From contig NZ_BMQU01000008.1 in NCBI RefSeq assembly GCF_014648275.1, positions 1-64,000 on the forward strand: a stretch of 64,000 nucleotides of DNA. The letters run 5' to 3'. Shown in pieces: positions 45,609 to 54,771 of this stretch (within the stretch, counting starts at the first letter, position 1; the number at the start of each line of letters is the position of its first letter). Made by a program: the position numbers and the translations under genes. Below the pieces are notes generated by a model. That model did no database searches and was not told the origin of the DNA. It was given only the letters and a program-made list of their open reading frames with translations. This DNA comes from Pseudomonas laurentiana. GTDB lineage: Bacteria; Pseudomonadota; Gammaproteobacteria; Pseudomonadales; Pseudomonadaceae.

Positions 45609-45634
45609 GCGATGGCGCCCTCGGACGCCATCGC
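45609..45634. terminator. Stem-loop between convergent fpr and mscL
   Basis: GCGATGGCG and CGCCATCGC form a perfect 9-bp stem around an 8-base loop, 10 bp after the fpr stop. There is no clear T run on either strand, so it is likely a bidirectional but weak terminator. Confidence 0.55.
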
Positions 45635-45656
45635 TGTGTTGCTCAGGGCTGGTTGC

Positions 45657-46070
45657 TCAGGGCTTGTTGCTCTGGCTCTTGAGCAGGTCACGAATCTCAG
45701 TCAGCAGCTCTTCTTCCTTGGTGGGGACGGGGGGGGCGCTGGGGGCAACGGCTTCTTCGCGCTTCAGCCGATTGATTACCTTCACGCCGATAAAAATAGC
45801 GAAGGCAACGATGATGAAGTCGATGATGGTCTGGATGAATTTCCCGTAGGCCATGACCACTGCCGGCACATCGCCTTCGGCGGCTTTCAGGGTAACTACC
45901 AGGTCGCTGAAGTCCACCCCGCCAATCAGCAGCCCGATGGGCGGCATTACGACATCGCCGACAAAAGATGAAACGATTTTGCCGAAAGCTGCGCCGATAA
46001 TGATACCGACCGCCATGTCGACCACGTTGCCCTTGACCGCAAAGGCTTTGAATTCACTGAGCACGCCCAT
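45657..46070 (-). CDS. mscL: Large-conductance mechanosensitive channel MscL
   Basis: MscL opens under membrane tension to release solutes in hypo-osmotic shock. The 137-residue protein shows the N-terminal amphipathic segment and TM1 ([41 protein letters not shown]), a periplasmic loop, TM2 ([21 protein letters not shown]), and a cytoplasmic C-terminal helix with the [13 protein letters not shown] bundle. AGGGAA precedes the ATG. It is transcribed divergently from radA. Confidence 0.96.
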   Translation of the reverse strand: MGVLSEFKAFAVKGNVVDMAVGIIIGAAFGKIVSSFVGDVVMPPIGLLIGGVDFSDLVVTLKAAEGDVPAVVMAYGKFIQTIIDFIIVAFAIFIGVKVINRLKREEAVAPSAPPVPTKEEELLTEIRDLLKSQSNKP

Positions 46071-46246
46071 GGTTTATTCCCTGTAACAGATGAGATTGGT
46101 GAACGCAGTGTAATTCAGCTATGCAAGTCATGCTTAACGCTGCGGTTACAGACGGTGGTTATATCGAAAGGTTTTGTCTGCCCACGTTAGCCCCATGGGC
46201 TTGCCTGCTCGGCTATCATGGCGGTTTTTTCCAGGAGACCGCTCCC

Positions 46247-47614
46247 ATGGCCAAGGCCAAGCGCATGTACGGCTGCACCGAGTGTGGCGCGACCTTTCCG
46301 AAATGGGCCGGGCAATGCGGTGAATGCGGCGCCTGGAATACCCTGGTCGAAACCGTGTTGGAAAGTGGCGCAGCCGCAGCGCCCAGCGGACGCAGTGGCT
46401 GGGCCGGTCAGCAGGCCCAGATCAAGACCCTTGCTGAAGTCAGCGTCGAAGAAATCCCGCGTTTTACGACAGCCAGTGTCGAGCTCGACCGTGTGCTGGG
46501 TGGCGGGCTGGTGGACGGTTCTGTGGTGTTGATCGGCGGTGACCCGGGGATTGGCAAGTCAACCATCCTGCTTCAAACCCTCTGCAACATTGCCACTCGT
46601 CTACCGGCGCTCTATGTCACCGGCGAGGAGTCGCAGCAGCAGGTGGCCATGCGTGCGCGCCGCCTGGGTTTGCCGCAGGACCAGTTGCGGGTCATGACTG
46701 AAACCTGCATTGAGAACATCATCGCCACTGCCCGGGCGGAAAAGCCCAAGGTGATGGTCATCGACTCCATCCAGACCATCTTCACCGAACAGTTGCAGTC
46801 AGCCCCTGGCGGTGTCTCACAGGTGCGTGAAAGTGCGGCCTTGTTGGTGCGTTATGCGAAACAGAGCGGTACGGCCATTTTCCTCGTCGGTCACGTGACC
46901 AAGGAGGGGGCCTTGGCCGGGCCGCGTGTTCTGGAGCACATGGTCGATACCGTGCTGTATTTCGAAGGTGAGTCCGATGGGCGCTTGCGCTTGCTGCGGG
47001 CGGTGAAGAACCGCTTTGGTGCAGTCAATGAACTGGGCGTGTTCGGCATGACCGACCGTGGTCTCAAGGAGGTCTCCAACCCATCGGCCATCTTCCTCAC
47101 CCGCGCTCAGGAGGAGGTTCCCGGCAGTGTGGTCATGGCAACTTGGGAGGGCACCCGGCCGATGCTGGTGGAGGTGCAGGCGCTGGTTGACGACAGCCAC
47201 CTGGCCAATCCTCGGCGCGTGACGCTTGGCCTGGATCAGAACCGGCTGGCGATGCTCCTGGCGGTGCTGCATCGTCACGGTGGCATTCCGACCCATGACC
47301 AGGATGTGTTCCTCAACGTGGTCGGTGGCGTGAAAGTGCTGGAAACCGCTTCCGACCTCGCCCTGTTGGCGGCGGTGATGTCCAGCCTGCGCAATCGACC
47401 ATTGTCCCAGGACCTGCTGGTGTTTGGTGAGATTGGCCTGTCGGGCGAAGTCCGCCCGGTGCCCAGTGGGCAGGAGCGCCTCAAGGAAGCGGCCAAACAT
47501 GGCTTCAAGCGCGCCATCGTTCCCAAGGGTAATGCCCCCAAGGAAGCGCCTGCCGGCTTGCAGGTGATTGCGGTCACGCGCCTTGAGCAGGCGCTGGATG
47601 CGTTGTTCGAGTAA
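46247..47614 (+). CDS. radA: DNA repair protein RadA
   Basis: RadA is a RecA-like branch-migration helicase with a Lon-like domain. The 455-residue protein has the N-terminal zinc finger CTECGATFPKWAGQCGECGAWNT, Walker A GGDPGIGKSTIL, the RadA-specific KNRFG motif in RAVKNRFGAVNELGVF, and a C-terminal LonC-like domain (LLAVLHRHGGIPTHDQDVFLNVVGG). The start is ATG 46247, with AGGAG upstream; the frame is open to 46121. A terminator read from the opposite strand lies just after it. Confidence 0.96.
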   Translation: MAKAKRMYGCTECGATFPKWAGQCGECGAWNTLVETVLESGAAAAPSGRSGWAGQQAQIKTLAEVSVEEIPRFTTASVELDRVLGGGLVDGSVVLIGGDPGIGKSTILLQTLCNIATRLPALYVTGEESQQQVAMRARRLGLPQDQLRVMTETCIENIIATARAEKPKVMVIDSIQTIFTEQLQSAPGGVSQVRESAALLVRYAKQSGTAIFLVGHVTKEGALAGPRVLEHMVDTVLYFEGESDGRLRLLRAVKNRFGAVNELGVFGMTDRGLKEVSNPSAIFLTRAQEEVPGSVVMATWEGTRPMLVEVQALVDDSHLANPRRVTLGLDQNRLAMLLAVLHRHGGIPTHDQDVFLNVVGGVKVLETASDLALLAAVMSSLRNRPLSQDLLVFGEIGLSGEVRPVPSGQERLKEAAKHGFKRAIVPKGNAPKEAPAGLQVIAVTRLEQALDALFE

Positions 47615-47634
47615 CGCGTATACACCTGTAAATG

Positions 47635-47662
47635 AAAAGGGCCGACGATTCCTCGTCGGCCC
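47635..47662 (-). terminator. Rho-independent terminator of the purine permease gene
   Basis: GGGCCGACGA and TCGTCGGCCC form a perfect 10-bp stem around a 4-base loop. On the minus strand it is followed by TTTTCATT, so it serves the permease gene ending at 47680 and may also stop radA transcripts. Confidence 0.88.
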
Positions 47663-47679
47663 GAGCGGGGCTCAGTGCA

Positions 47680-49206
47680 TCAGTGTTCAGCTGCGGCGGT
47701 TCGTCGTTCGGACGGCGCGCCATGACCATGGTCGTGTTCACTGATGACCGGGATTTCCTTGCCGTCTGCATCGAACAGCTTGCCGTCCTCGAAGTAATCA
47801 CCGTCGCGCAGGGCGGAAATGTCCGAGTAATTGATCGTGCGTTCGTAAGCGGCAGCAAACACCGACTGCTGATCCGAGTTGCCGGTGGTGAAGTGGTTGA
47901 ACGTAAGGTTCAGAAGAATCGCCATGATCGCCGCCGAGCTGATGCCGGAGTGGAAGATGGTTTCAAACCAGCTAGGGAAATGATCGTAGAAGGTTGGCGC
48001 TGCGATCGGGATCATGCCGAAGCCCAGCGAGGCGGCGACGATGATCAGGTTCATGTTGTTGCGGTAGTCCACTTTCGACAGCGTGCGAATACCGCTGGCA
48101 GCAACGGTGCCGAACAATACGATACCGGCACCGCCCAGCACTGAGGTCGGTACTGCGGCAATGACACGGCCCATGATCGGCAGCAGCCCCAGCACTACCA
48201 GGATCACCCCACCGGTTGCCACGACGTAGCGGCTTTTCACGCCCGTCACAGCCACCAGGCCGACGTTCTGGGCGAAGGCGCTCTGGGTGAAGGAGCCGAA
48301 GATGGGCGCCAGGATGCTCGACGCCATGTCGGCACGCAGGCCATTGCCCAGGCGCTTGGAGTCCACCTTGGTGTCGATGATCTCACCGACCGCGAGAATA
48401 TCCGCCGAGGTTTCGACCAGGGTCACCATGATCACAATGCACATCGACAGAATCGCGGCGATGTGGAAGGTCGGCATGCCGAAGTGGAACGGTTCCGGGA
48501 ACGCCACCAGCGGTCCATCGAGCACTCTGGAGAAATCCGCCATGCCCAGTGACCAGGCAATCAGGGTGCCAATGACCATGGCCAGCAGGATCGACAGGCG
48601 AGAGATCGCTGCGCTACCGAGTTTGCTGAGTACCAGCACGATGCCGAAGGTCAGGGCTGCCAGGCCAATGTTGGCCATGCTGCCAAACTCTGGCGATTTG
48701 CTGTTGCCACCCATGACCCAGCGCGCAGCCACGGGCATCAGCGTCAGGCCGATGGTGGTGATGACGATGCCGGTGACCAGCGGTGGGAAGAACTTGGTAA
48801 TACGTGAGAATACGGGGGTGATCAGAAAGCCGATCAGCGATGCCGCCATGACCGCACCTAATACGCCGGGCAGGCCGCCACCGCCTTCACTGCTGAGAAT
48901 GGCTCCCATGGTTGCAACACCAGCGAAAGACACGCCTTGTACCAGTGGCAACTGGCAGCCAAAGAACGGCAGGCCGAGCGTTTGTAGCAATGTTGCAAGA
49001 CCACCTGCGAACAAGGAGGCCGCAATCAGCAAGCCGATATCAGCCGGTCCCAACCCGGCGGCCTGGCCGAGAATCAAGGGAACCGCAACGATGCCGCCGT
49101 ACATGGTCAATACGTGTTGCAGGCCGTAAGCCAGGTTGGCCCCGAGGCCCAGGTTTTCGTCTTCGGGACGTTGCGCTGAAGACGTGCTAGCGGAGGACGT
49201 ATTCAT
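47680..49206 (-). CDS. Xanthine/uracil permease, NCS2 (NAT) family
   Basis: The 508-residue protein is a nucleobase-ascorbate transporter. It has GLGANLAYGLQHVLTMYGGIVAVPLILGQAAGL near the N-terminus, the NAT signature region SAFAQNVGLVAVTGVKSRYV with QN and TG, and about 14 helices. It imports xanthine, uric acid or uracil with protons; xanthine or urate is favoured by similarity to XanP/UacT-type proteins (inference). A hydrophilic C-terminal tail with a His-rich stretch (EHDHGHG) is unusual. The start is ATG 49206, without a good ribosome-binding site. A 14-bp palindrome lies 69 bp upstream. Confidence 0.9.
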   Translation of the reverse strand: MNTSSASTSSAQRPEDENLGLGANLAYGLQHVLTMYGGIVAVPLILGQAAGLGPADIGLLIAASLFAGGLATLLQTLGLPFFGCQLPLVQGVSFAGVATMGAILSSEGGGGLPGVLGAVMAASLIGFLITPVFSRITKFFPPLVTGIVITTIGLTLMPVAARWVMGGNSKSPEFGSMANIGLAALTFGIVLVLSKLGSAAISRLSILLAMVIGTLIAWSLGMADFSRVLDGPLVAFPEPFHFGMPTFHIAAILSMCIVIMVTLVETSADILAVGEIIDTKVDSKRLGNGLRADMASSILAPIFGSFTQSAFAQNVGLVAVTGVKSRYVVATGGVILVVLGLLPIMGRVIAAVPTSVLGGAGIVLFGTVAASGIRTLSKVDYRNNMNLIIVAASLGFGMIPIAAPTFYDHFPSWFETIFHSGISSAAIMAILLNLTFNHFTTGNSDQQSVFAAAYERTINYSDISALRDGDYFEDGKLFDADGKEIPVISEHDHGHGAPSERRTAAAEH

Positions 49207-49275
49207 GAGGAGCAGGGTCTCTGTTTTATTGTTGTGGGCATACTGTAGACAACAAGTGGCAATCATTACCAGCAT

Positions 49276-49289
49276 AATTGTATACAATT
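49276..49289. promoter_or_regulatory. Palindromic operator AATTGTATACAATT upstream of the purine permease
   Basis: This is a perfect 14-bp palindrome in the 232-bp gap before the permease. A related 9-mer, TGTAGACAA, lies 35 bp closer to the gene (49244-49252). TTGTATACAA is typical of GntR-family operators, and GntR-type regulators control purine catabolism genes in several proteobacteria, so such a repressor is plausible. None is encoded in the window. The rest of the gap, to the PilZ gene, shows no gene. Confidence 0.55.
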
Positions 49290-49438
49290 TTTAGATAGCC
49301 CAAGCGGCAGCCTTGCACGCAATCGCTGTGCCATATTCGTATTCAAATGGTATGCAGGGTTTTTGGCGGACGCGCAGGCGAGGCCTTTAAGCGATCGCTA
49401 AAGGCTCGGGAGGGAATTGGGTAGCAGGCTAAACGTTC

Positions 49439-49804
49439 CTAAACTTCGATCAGTTGCCGCAGTTCGCGTTCAAGTTCTTCGGGGTTGGCCAGGTTCAGTT
49501 CGATCAGCCGGCGCAGGTGCGAAATGGAGTCCAGGTCAATGAACTGGCAGACGAAGCCCATCTGGTTGCCTTCCTCGTGACGCAATTCCACGTGCATCCT
49601 TACTTCGTCATGCTCGTTGAGGTGTATCGAGGCATCGAAGCCCTGCAGCGCATCGCCCTGCCAGCCCTCCGGGCATTCGATCAACAAGCCCTTGAGTGAC
49701 AGATCCAACAGTTTCACGGGCCATCGTTGATCACCCTGCACCAGCTCGGTGCGGGCATCGAAGGGAACGCGTTTGAACAGTCGACGCTCGTGATGGTCAC
49801 TCAT
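49439..49804 (-). CDS. PilZ-domain c-di-GMP-binding protein
   Basis: The 121-residue protein is essentially one PilZ domain. The N-terminal RxxxR motif is in ERRLFKRVPF, and the second motif is DLSLKG (D/NxSxxG), both needed to bind c-di-GMP. The C-terminal part (ISHLRRLIELNLANPEELERELRQLI) forms a helix. It would act as a small effector of the c-di-GMP made by enzymes such as YfiN. The start is ATG 49804, with GGAGGG 7 bases upstream. It stands alone, divergent from cstA. Confidence 0.9.
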   Translation of the reverse strand: MSDHHERRLFKRVPFDARTELVQGDQRWPVKLLDLSLKGLLIECPEGWQGDALQGFDASIHLNEHDEVRMHVELRHEEGNQMGFVCQFIDLDSISHLRRLIELNLANPEELERELRQLIEV

Positions 49805-49989
49805 GGCCAAGCCCTCCGGGGTTCGCAGACAACTATAGTCCAGTGCTTGTCAGGTACGCGGGTTAGGTGCATAAAAGAGCCATGAGTTTCCTGCTCGGGA
49901 GGCTCTAGAACCTAGCAAGTATGGCAATGTGCGATGACTCGCCCTAGACTCGTCGGGCAGTCTTTCAATCCACTAGCTGGAAGCTAATC

Positions 49990-52056
49990 ATGAACAACAA
50001 TAATAGCCTGCTGCGCCACTTGCCGTGGCTGGCGCTGGCAATCATCGGAGCCTGTGCGCTGGGTGTGGTTGCCCTGCGTCGCGGTGAAGCCATCAATGCC
50101 TTGTGGATTGTAGTCGCCGCGGTGGCTATCTACCTGGTTGCCTACCGTTACTACAGCCTGTTCATCGCCACCAAGGTGATGCAGCTCGACTCGCGTCGGG
50201 CTACACCGGCAGTACTCAATAACGATGGTCTGGACTACGTTCCGACCAACAAGCACATCTTGTTCGGCCACCACTTTGCCGCGATTGCCGGGGCAGGGCC
50301 GTTGGTCGGGCCGGTTCTGGCTGCGCAGATGGGCTACTTGCCCGGTACGCTCTGGCTGATTGCCGGTGTAGTGCTGGCAGGTGCGGTGCAGGACTTCATG
50401 GTGCTGTTCCTGTCCACCCGTCGCAACGGCCGTTCGCTGGGTGACATGGTTCGTGAAGAGATGGGCCGGATTCCAGGCACCATTGCCCTGTTCGGCTGCT
50501 TCCTGATCATGATCATCATCCTTGCGGTGCTGGCGCTCATCGTAGTCAAGGCCCTGGCCGAAAGCCCATGGGGCATGTTCACGGTGATGGCAACCATCCC
50601 GATCGCGATGTTCATGGGCGTTTACATGCGCTACATCCGCCCAGGGCGTATTGGCGAAATCTCGCTGATGGGCGTTGTCTTGCTGTTGCTGTCGATCTGG
50701 CTGGGCGGGCAGGTTGCTGCCGATCCGACCTGGTCCAAGGTCTTCACCTTCACCGGTGTGCAAATCACCTGGTTGTTGGTGGGTTATGGCTTTGTGGCTG
50801 CCGTGCTGCCTGTCTGGCTGGTGCTGGCACCCCGTGACTACCTCTCGACGTTCCTCAAGATCGGCACCATCGTGGGCCTGGCGATCGGCATTCTGGTCAT
50901 TGCGCCTGAGCTGAAAATGCCCGCGCTGACCCAGTTCACCGACGGTACCGGCCCTGTCTGGAAAGGTACTCTGTTCCCGTTCCTGTTTATCACCATCGCG
51001 TGTGGTGCGGTATCGGGCTTCCATGCTCTGATCTCCTCGGGCACTACGCCGAAGCTGCTCGACAATGAAACCAACGCCCGCTACATCGGTTATGGCGGCA
51101 TGCTGATGGAATCGTTCGTTGCCATCATGGCCATGGTCGCTGCTTCGGTGATCGAGCCAGGTGTCTATTTTGCGATGAACAGCCCGCCTGCCGTCGTCGG
51201 TAGCGATGTGGTCGCGGTGGCGCAGACGGTCAGCAACTGGGGTTTTGCCATCACGCCAGATGTACTTGAGGGCGTGGCCAAGGACATCGGTGAACACACC
51301 ATCCTGGCTCGTGCGGGGGGCGCACCAACCCTGGCAGTCGGTATTGCGCAGATCCTGCACCAGGTGCTGCCGGGTGAGAACACCATGGCTTTCTGGTACC
51401 ACTTCGCGATCCTGTTTGAGGCGCTGTTCATCCTCACGGCGGTAGATGCCGGTACCCGTGCCGGACGCTTCATGTTGCAGGATCTGTTGGGTTCCTTCAT
51501 CCCGGCGCTGAAACGCACCGAGTCGTGGACTGCCAACCTGCTGGCAACGGCCGGTTGTGTGGCCATGTGGGGCTATCTGCTGTACCAAGGCGTGATTGAT
51601 CCGTTGGGTGGTATCAACACCCTGTGGCCGCTGTTCGGCATCTCCAACCAGATGCTGGCGGGCATCGCGCTGATGCTGGGTACGGTGGTGTTGATCAAGA
51701 TGAAACGCCAGCGTTACATCTGGGTCACCCTGTTGCCTGCCGTCTGGCTGCTGATCTGTACCACCACCGCCGGTTTCATCAAGCTGTTCGATCCGAGCCC
51801 GGCAGTCGGTTTCCTGGCGCTGGCCGACAAGTACAGCACTGCACTGGATGCCGGTCAGGTGCTGGCACCGGCCAAGGACATCAACCAGATGCAACACGTT
51901 ATCTTCAACGCCTACACCAACGCGGCGTTGACCGGCCTGTTCCTGTTCGTGGTGTTCAGTATCCTGTTCTTCGCGCTGAAGGTCGGTATCTCCGCCCTTG
52001 GCAAGAAAGAGCGCAGCGATAAGGAAACCCCGTTCCAGGCAGTACCGGACGCGTAA
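49990..52056 (+). CDS. cstA: CstA family pyruvate/peptide transporter
   Basis: The 688-residue, many-helix membrane protein carries the CstA hallmark DYVPTNKHILFGHHFAAIAGAGPLVGPVLAAQMGYLPG and later FHALISSGTTPKLLDNETNARYIGYGGMLMES. CstA-type proteins import pyruvate and are linked to carbon starvation and peptide use. The 185 bp upstream has no well-matched sigma54 site that I can defend. A 65-residue YbdD-like gene follows after 18 bp, the usual partner. Confidence 0.94.
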   Translation: MNNNNSLLRHLPWLALAIIGACALGVVALRRGEAINALWIVVAAVAIYLVAYRYYSLFIATKVMQLDSRRATPAVLNNDGLDYVPTNKHILFGHHFAAIAGAGPLVGPVLAAQMGYLPGTLWLIAGVVLAGAVQDFMVLFLSTRRNGRSLGDMVREEMGRIPGTIALFGCFLIMIIILAVLALIVVKALAESPWGMFTVMATIPIAMFMGVYMRYIRPGRIGEISLMGVVLLLLSIWLGGQVAADPTWSKVFTFTGVQITWLLVGYGFVAAVLPVWLVLAPRDYLSTFLKIGTIVGLAIGILVIAPELKMPALTQFTDGTGPVWKGTLFPFLFITIACGAVSGFHALISSGTTPKLLDNETNARYIGYGGMLMESFVAIMAMVAASVIEPGVYFAMNSPPAVVGSDVVAVAQTVSNWGFAITPDVLEGVAKDIGEHTILARAGGAPTLAVGIAQILHQVLPGENTMAFWYHFAILFEALFILTAVDAGTRAGRFMLQDLLGSFIPALKRTESWTANLLATAGCVAMWGYLLYQGVIDPLGGINTLWPLFGISNQMLAGIALMLGTVVLIKMKRQRYIWVTLLPAVWLLICTTTAGFIKLFDPSPAVGFLALADKYSTALDAGQVLAPAKDINQMQHVIFNAYTNAALTGLFLFVVFSILFFALKVGISALGKKERSDKETPFQAVPDA

Positions 52057-52074
52057 ATACTGAGGAATGCAGTC

Positions 52075-52272
52075 ATGTTCAACGACCTCGGTCGACTGGG
52101 TAAGTACCTGGGGCAGGCAGCCCGCCTGATGGTCGGTATGCCCGACTACGACACTTACGTCGAGCATATGCAAACCAAGCACCCGGACAAGCCGGTGATG
52201 AGCTACGAGGCGTTCTTCAGGGAGCGCCAGGAGGCGCGTTACGGTGGCAAGGGTGGGCCAAAGTGCTGTTGA
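52075..52272 (+). CDS. YbdD/YjiX family small protein, CstA partner
   Basis: The 65-residue protein ([20 protein letters not shown] then [20 protein letters not shown] and [17 protein letters not shown]) belongs to the YbdD/DUF466 family, nearly always encoded after cstA or btsT. YjiX-type proteins are needed for transport by their partner. GAGGAA precedes the ATG by 8 bases. The C-terminus ends KCC, typical of the family. A terminator follows. Confidence 0.92.
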   Translation: MFNDLGRLGKYLGQAARLMVGMPDYDTYVEHMQTKHPDKPVMSYEAFFRERQEARYGGKGGPKCC

Positions 52273-52301
52273 ATAACCCTGGCTGACGGCCTGTAATAAA
52301 C

Positions 52302-52342
52302 CTGTGGGAGCCTGGCACGCCGCGCTCCCACAGTCATTTTTT
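52302..52342 (+). terminator. Terminator after cstA-ybdD
   Basis: CTGTGGGAGC and GCTCCCACAG form a perfect 10-bp stem with a 12-base loop, followed by a T6 run. The CTGTGGGAGC arm is like those of Pseudomonas REP-type elements. The GTPase gene downstream starts 20 bp beyond, so its promoter must be inside or near this element, or readthrough occurs. Confidence 0.8.
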
Positions 52343-52362
52343 GCGTTCAGGAGATTTTGCGC

Positions 52363-53325
52363 GTGCTACCTCCAATCCCCGTTACCGTGCTCAGCGGCTT
52401 CCTCGGCGCTGGCAAGACCACCTTGTTGCGCCACCTGCTCAAGGCCGAGCATGGCCTTAAGATCGCGGTGATCGAAAACGAATTCAGCGATGCGGGTATC
52501 GACACGCAATTGCTGGGTGACGAACCGGTGCAGGTCATGACCTTGGCCAACGGTTGTGTGTGTTGCAGCATCCATACCGACCTGACCAAGGCCCTGTTCC
52601 TGTTGCTGGAGCGCCTGGACAGTGGCGAGATTGCCTTTGACCGGCTGGTGATCGAATGCACCGGCCTGGCTGATCCCGCGCCCGTGGCACAAACCTTCTT
52701 CATCGACGAAGAGCTGCGCGAGCGCTACATCCTTGACGGCATCATTACCCTGGTCGATGCGGCGCATGCCGACCTGCACCTGACCCAGACCATTGCCCAG
52801 GCTCAGGTCGGTTTTGCCGATCGACTGCTGGTGAGCAAGACCGATCTGGTTGATGCCGACCGCTTCCAGGCCTTGAGCGAACGTCTTGGTCGTATTAATC
52901 GTCGTGCGTCGATCCATGTCGTAGAGCACGGCAAGATCGACCTGGCCGAGTTGCTTGATGTGCGCGGCTTCAATCTTAATGCCGACCTGGGTGGCGGTCT
53001 GAGCGTGCGTCCGGTTGGAAAGGGCACTAGCGGTGACCGCATAAGCAGCATGGTATTGCGTACCGAAAAGCCCCTGAACATCGACCGGCTTAGCGACTTC
53101 ATGAATCGCCTGCTCGAAGAGCATGGCCGACAGCTGTTGCGTTACAAGGGCGTGCTCAATATCGAAGACGAGCCGCGTCGGCTGGTGTTCCAGGGGGTAT
53201 TGAAGTTGTATGGTTTCGACTGGGACCGCGCCTGGGAGCAAGACCAGGCGCGGGAAAGTGTAGTGGTGTTCATCGGCGACGATTTGCCTGAGGAGCAGAT
53301 TCGTTCAGCGTTCGAACAGCTGTAG
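52363..53325 (+). CDS. yjiA: CobW/YjiA-family zinc-linked GTPase
   Basis: The 320-residue COG0523 protein has Walker A GFLGAGKTTLLRHLL, the NEFSDAGID segment, the metal-binding CxCC motif in NGCVCCSIHTDL, SKTDLVD (NKxD-type guanine motif) and a C-terminal CobW_C domain. Such proteins are metallochaperones or metal-responsive GTPases; proximity to cstA-ybdD is common (yjiA beside yjiX in E. coli). The start is GTG 52363, with AGGAG 9 bases upstream; TTG 52357 is possible but too close to that site. Confidence 0.9.
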   Translation: MLPPIPVTVLSGFLGAGKTTLLRHLLKAEHGLKIAVIENEFSDAGIDTQLLGDEPVQVMTLANGCVCCSIHTDLTKALFLLLERLDSGEIAFDRLVIECTGLADPAPVAQTFFIDEELRERYILDGIITLVDAAHADLHLTQTIAQAQVGFADRLLVSKTDLVDADRFQALSERLGRINRRASIHVVEHGKIDLAELLDVRGFNLNADLGGGLSVRPVGKGTSGDRISSMVLRTEKPLNIDRLSDFMNRLLEEHGRQLLRYKGVLNIEDEPRRLVFQGVLKLYGFDWDRAWEQDQARESVVVFIGDDLPEEQIRSAFEQL

Positions 53326-53333
53326 GCTGCTTG

Positions 53334-53927
53334 TTAGCTGGCGCTCAACCAATCGACGTCGCGTGCAAGGATATTCAAACGCAATTTAGTGCCCGACGGC
53401 GCATAACCAGCGGTCAGGTAGCCGCCGTTACCCTGACCGATGAGCGTCATGCTTAAGCTCGCCCCGGTAGCGGCTTCTTCAAGACTGATCATGGCGAAAT
53501 CGGTAGGCAGGTTCGAGAGGTCGACCGCTTGGTTGTTGTGGGCATGGCGCAACTGCCAGGCGCAAGGATCAACGCCATCAATCGGGCACGCCTGAGGTAT
53601 GCCTTCGGCGGTCATGAAAACGCCGTGGTTCAGGTATTTGCCGCTGCGCACGTAGAGTCGATACAGTCCTTCGCTATGTCGGAAATAGAACTCTGTGGGC
53701 GAGACATCGCTGACCACGTGGAAGTCTATCAGGCCGTCGTTGCGGTCTTGCTCCCAGTCCTCGTCGGTGCCGCCGAGCGCTCCCAAGGCCTGCGAGATTT
53801 CAAGCCCTTCAGGTCGTGCGTGGTGAGGCACGATAACAGGGCGGTCGGTAGCTTCATCCAGGGCGATGAGGCTGTGGCCGTTTATCAGCATGTTGGCGGT
53901 AAAAGAAAGTTGTTTATCGGTTGGCAT
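53334..53927 (-). CDS. Hypothetical protein, tandem paralogue A
   Basis: I do not recognise this 197-residue protein. It has no signal peptide or TM helix and looks beta-rich and acidic. The central segment FYFRHSEGLYRLYVRSGKYLNHG and the ending LNILARDVDWLS align with the next gene (YFRYTPEGYYLYVRSPGPYFG; LDIQERNAPWLS), so the two are paralogues. Alternating aromatic strands suggest a beta-sandwich or beta-trefoil (lectin-like) fold, but this is inference. The start is ATG 53927, with AGGAG upstream at long spacing; the frame is open to 53975. It is convergent with the CobW-type gene. Confidence 0.7.
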   Translation of the reverse strand: MPTDKQLSFTANMLINGHSLIALDEATDRPVIVPHHARPEGLEISQALGALGGTDEDWEQDRNDGLIDFHVVSDVSPTEFYFRHSEGLYRLYVRSGKYLNHGVFMTAEGIPQACPIDGVDPCAWQLRHAHNNQAVDLSNLPTDFAMISLEEAATGASLSMTLIGQGNGGYLTAGYAPSGTKLRLNILARDVDWLSAS

Positions 53928-54093
53928 GGCAGGTGATCTCCTGATCAGATTTGGCTTCCCTATTGGGACTATCACCGGGATGACGTGTATCCCGAGGTGT
54001 GAGAGCCAAGGTAATGTCCCTGAGCCGGTGGGGGCAGGAGGAACAATGCCCTAGGGGCCGTACCATGGGGCATCGCAGTTCTATCCTGATGGC

Positions 54094-54666
54094 TCAGAAC
54101 TCATCCGGATAACTCAGCCAGGGTGCATTGCGTTCCTGGATATCCAGAATGAAGCCCAATGGGCTCCCCCCTGCGGTGTTGAGGTAGGTATGTTCCGAGC
54201 CATGTCGGCGGCTCCGGTGCACGAACCCTTTACCCGCGCACTGCAAAAACATCCCGACACGATCGTGTTTTAGGTGCTCAAGTGAGGTTTCGCCGCGTTG
54301 CGGATGGATCAGCTTGAAGGGGACGGGCTCCCGTTCAGCGATGATAAAGGCGCCAATATGACCCAGATCGTCGACACTGATGCCTCGGCCGAAGTACGGG
54401 CCAGGCGAACGGACATACAGGTAGTAGCCTTCGGGCGTATACCTGAAGTACAGGGTGAGGGGTTCCACTTTGCTGCCGTCGGCAGAGGTTTGATGGCCTA
54501 GCAGATGGGAGTCATTTCGGGCTTGTATGGCGCCGGAAAAGACGCCACCGCCACTGAAAGGGACGATGACCTCTGCTGGTGCCCCCAGCAGGACATCCAG
54601 GCAATGAATGGGGTGTGCCTGAGTACGCAGGTGGGCGAGGAACGAGTTTTGTCGATGGGTGGGCAT
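54094..54666 (-). CDS. Hypothetical protein, tandem paralogue B
   Basis: An unrecognised 190-residue protein, related to the gene that follows it 166 bp downstream on the same strand (shared YFR-EG-Y-LYVRS core, YL-A and WLS ending). Like it, the product is soluble, beta-rich and lacks known catalytic motifs. The start ATG 54666 lies 13 bases after a CAAGGCGAA stretch. The pair may form an operon or a secreted/cytoplasmic binding protein pair. The surrounding genes give no clear functional hint. Confidence 0.7.
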   Translation of the reverse strand: MPTHRQNSFLAHLRTQAHPIHCLDVLLGAPAEVIVPFSGGGVFSGAIQARNDSHLLGHQTSADGSKVEPLTLYFRYTPEGYYLYVRSPGPYFGRGISVDDLGHIGAFIIAEREPVPFKLIHPQRGETSLEHLKHDRVGMFLQCAGKGFVHRSRRHGSEHTYLNTAGGSPLGFILDIQERNAPWLSYPDEF

Positions 54667-54771
54667 GGCGTTCGCCTTGTAGTTCGTTGAATGACCAAGG
54701 AGCCTAGGCCTTCGTATTCAACAAACGTAACGGCGAGGCGGTTGCCCGCTGCGTTAATTAATTACACAGAC

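Noticed and set aside
49915-49950. Possible sigma54 promoter before cstA (TGGCA...)
   Set aside because: The GG-N10-GC spacing required for a -24/-12 promoter is not met.
49984-52182. 732-residue minus-strand open frame opposite cstA
   Set aside because: Shadow frame produced by GC-rich codon bias of cstA; composition rich in His, Gln and Arg and no family resemblance.
52302-52333. REP mobile-element-like repeat
   Set aside because: Only one copy with a T run was found in the window; better explained as a terminator.
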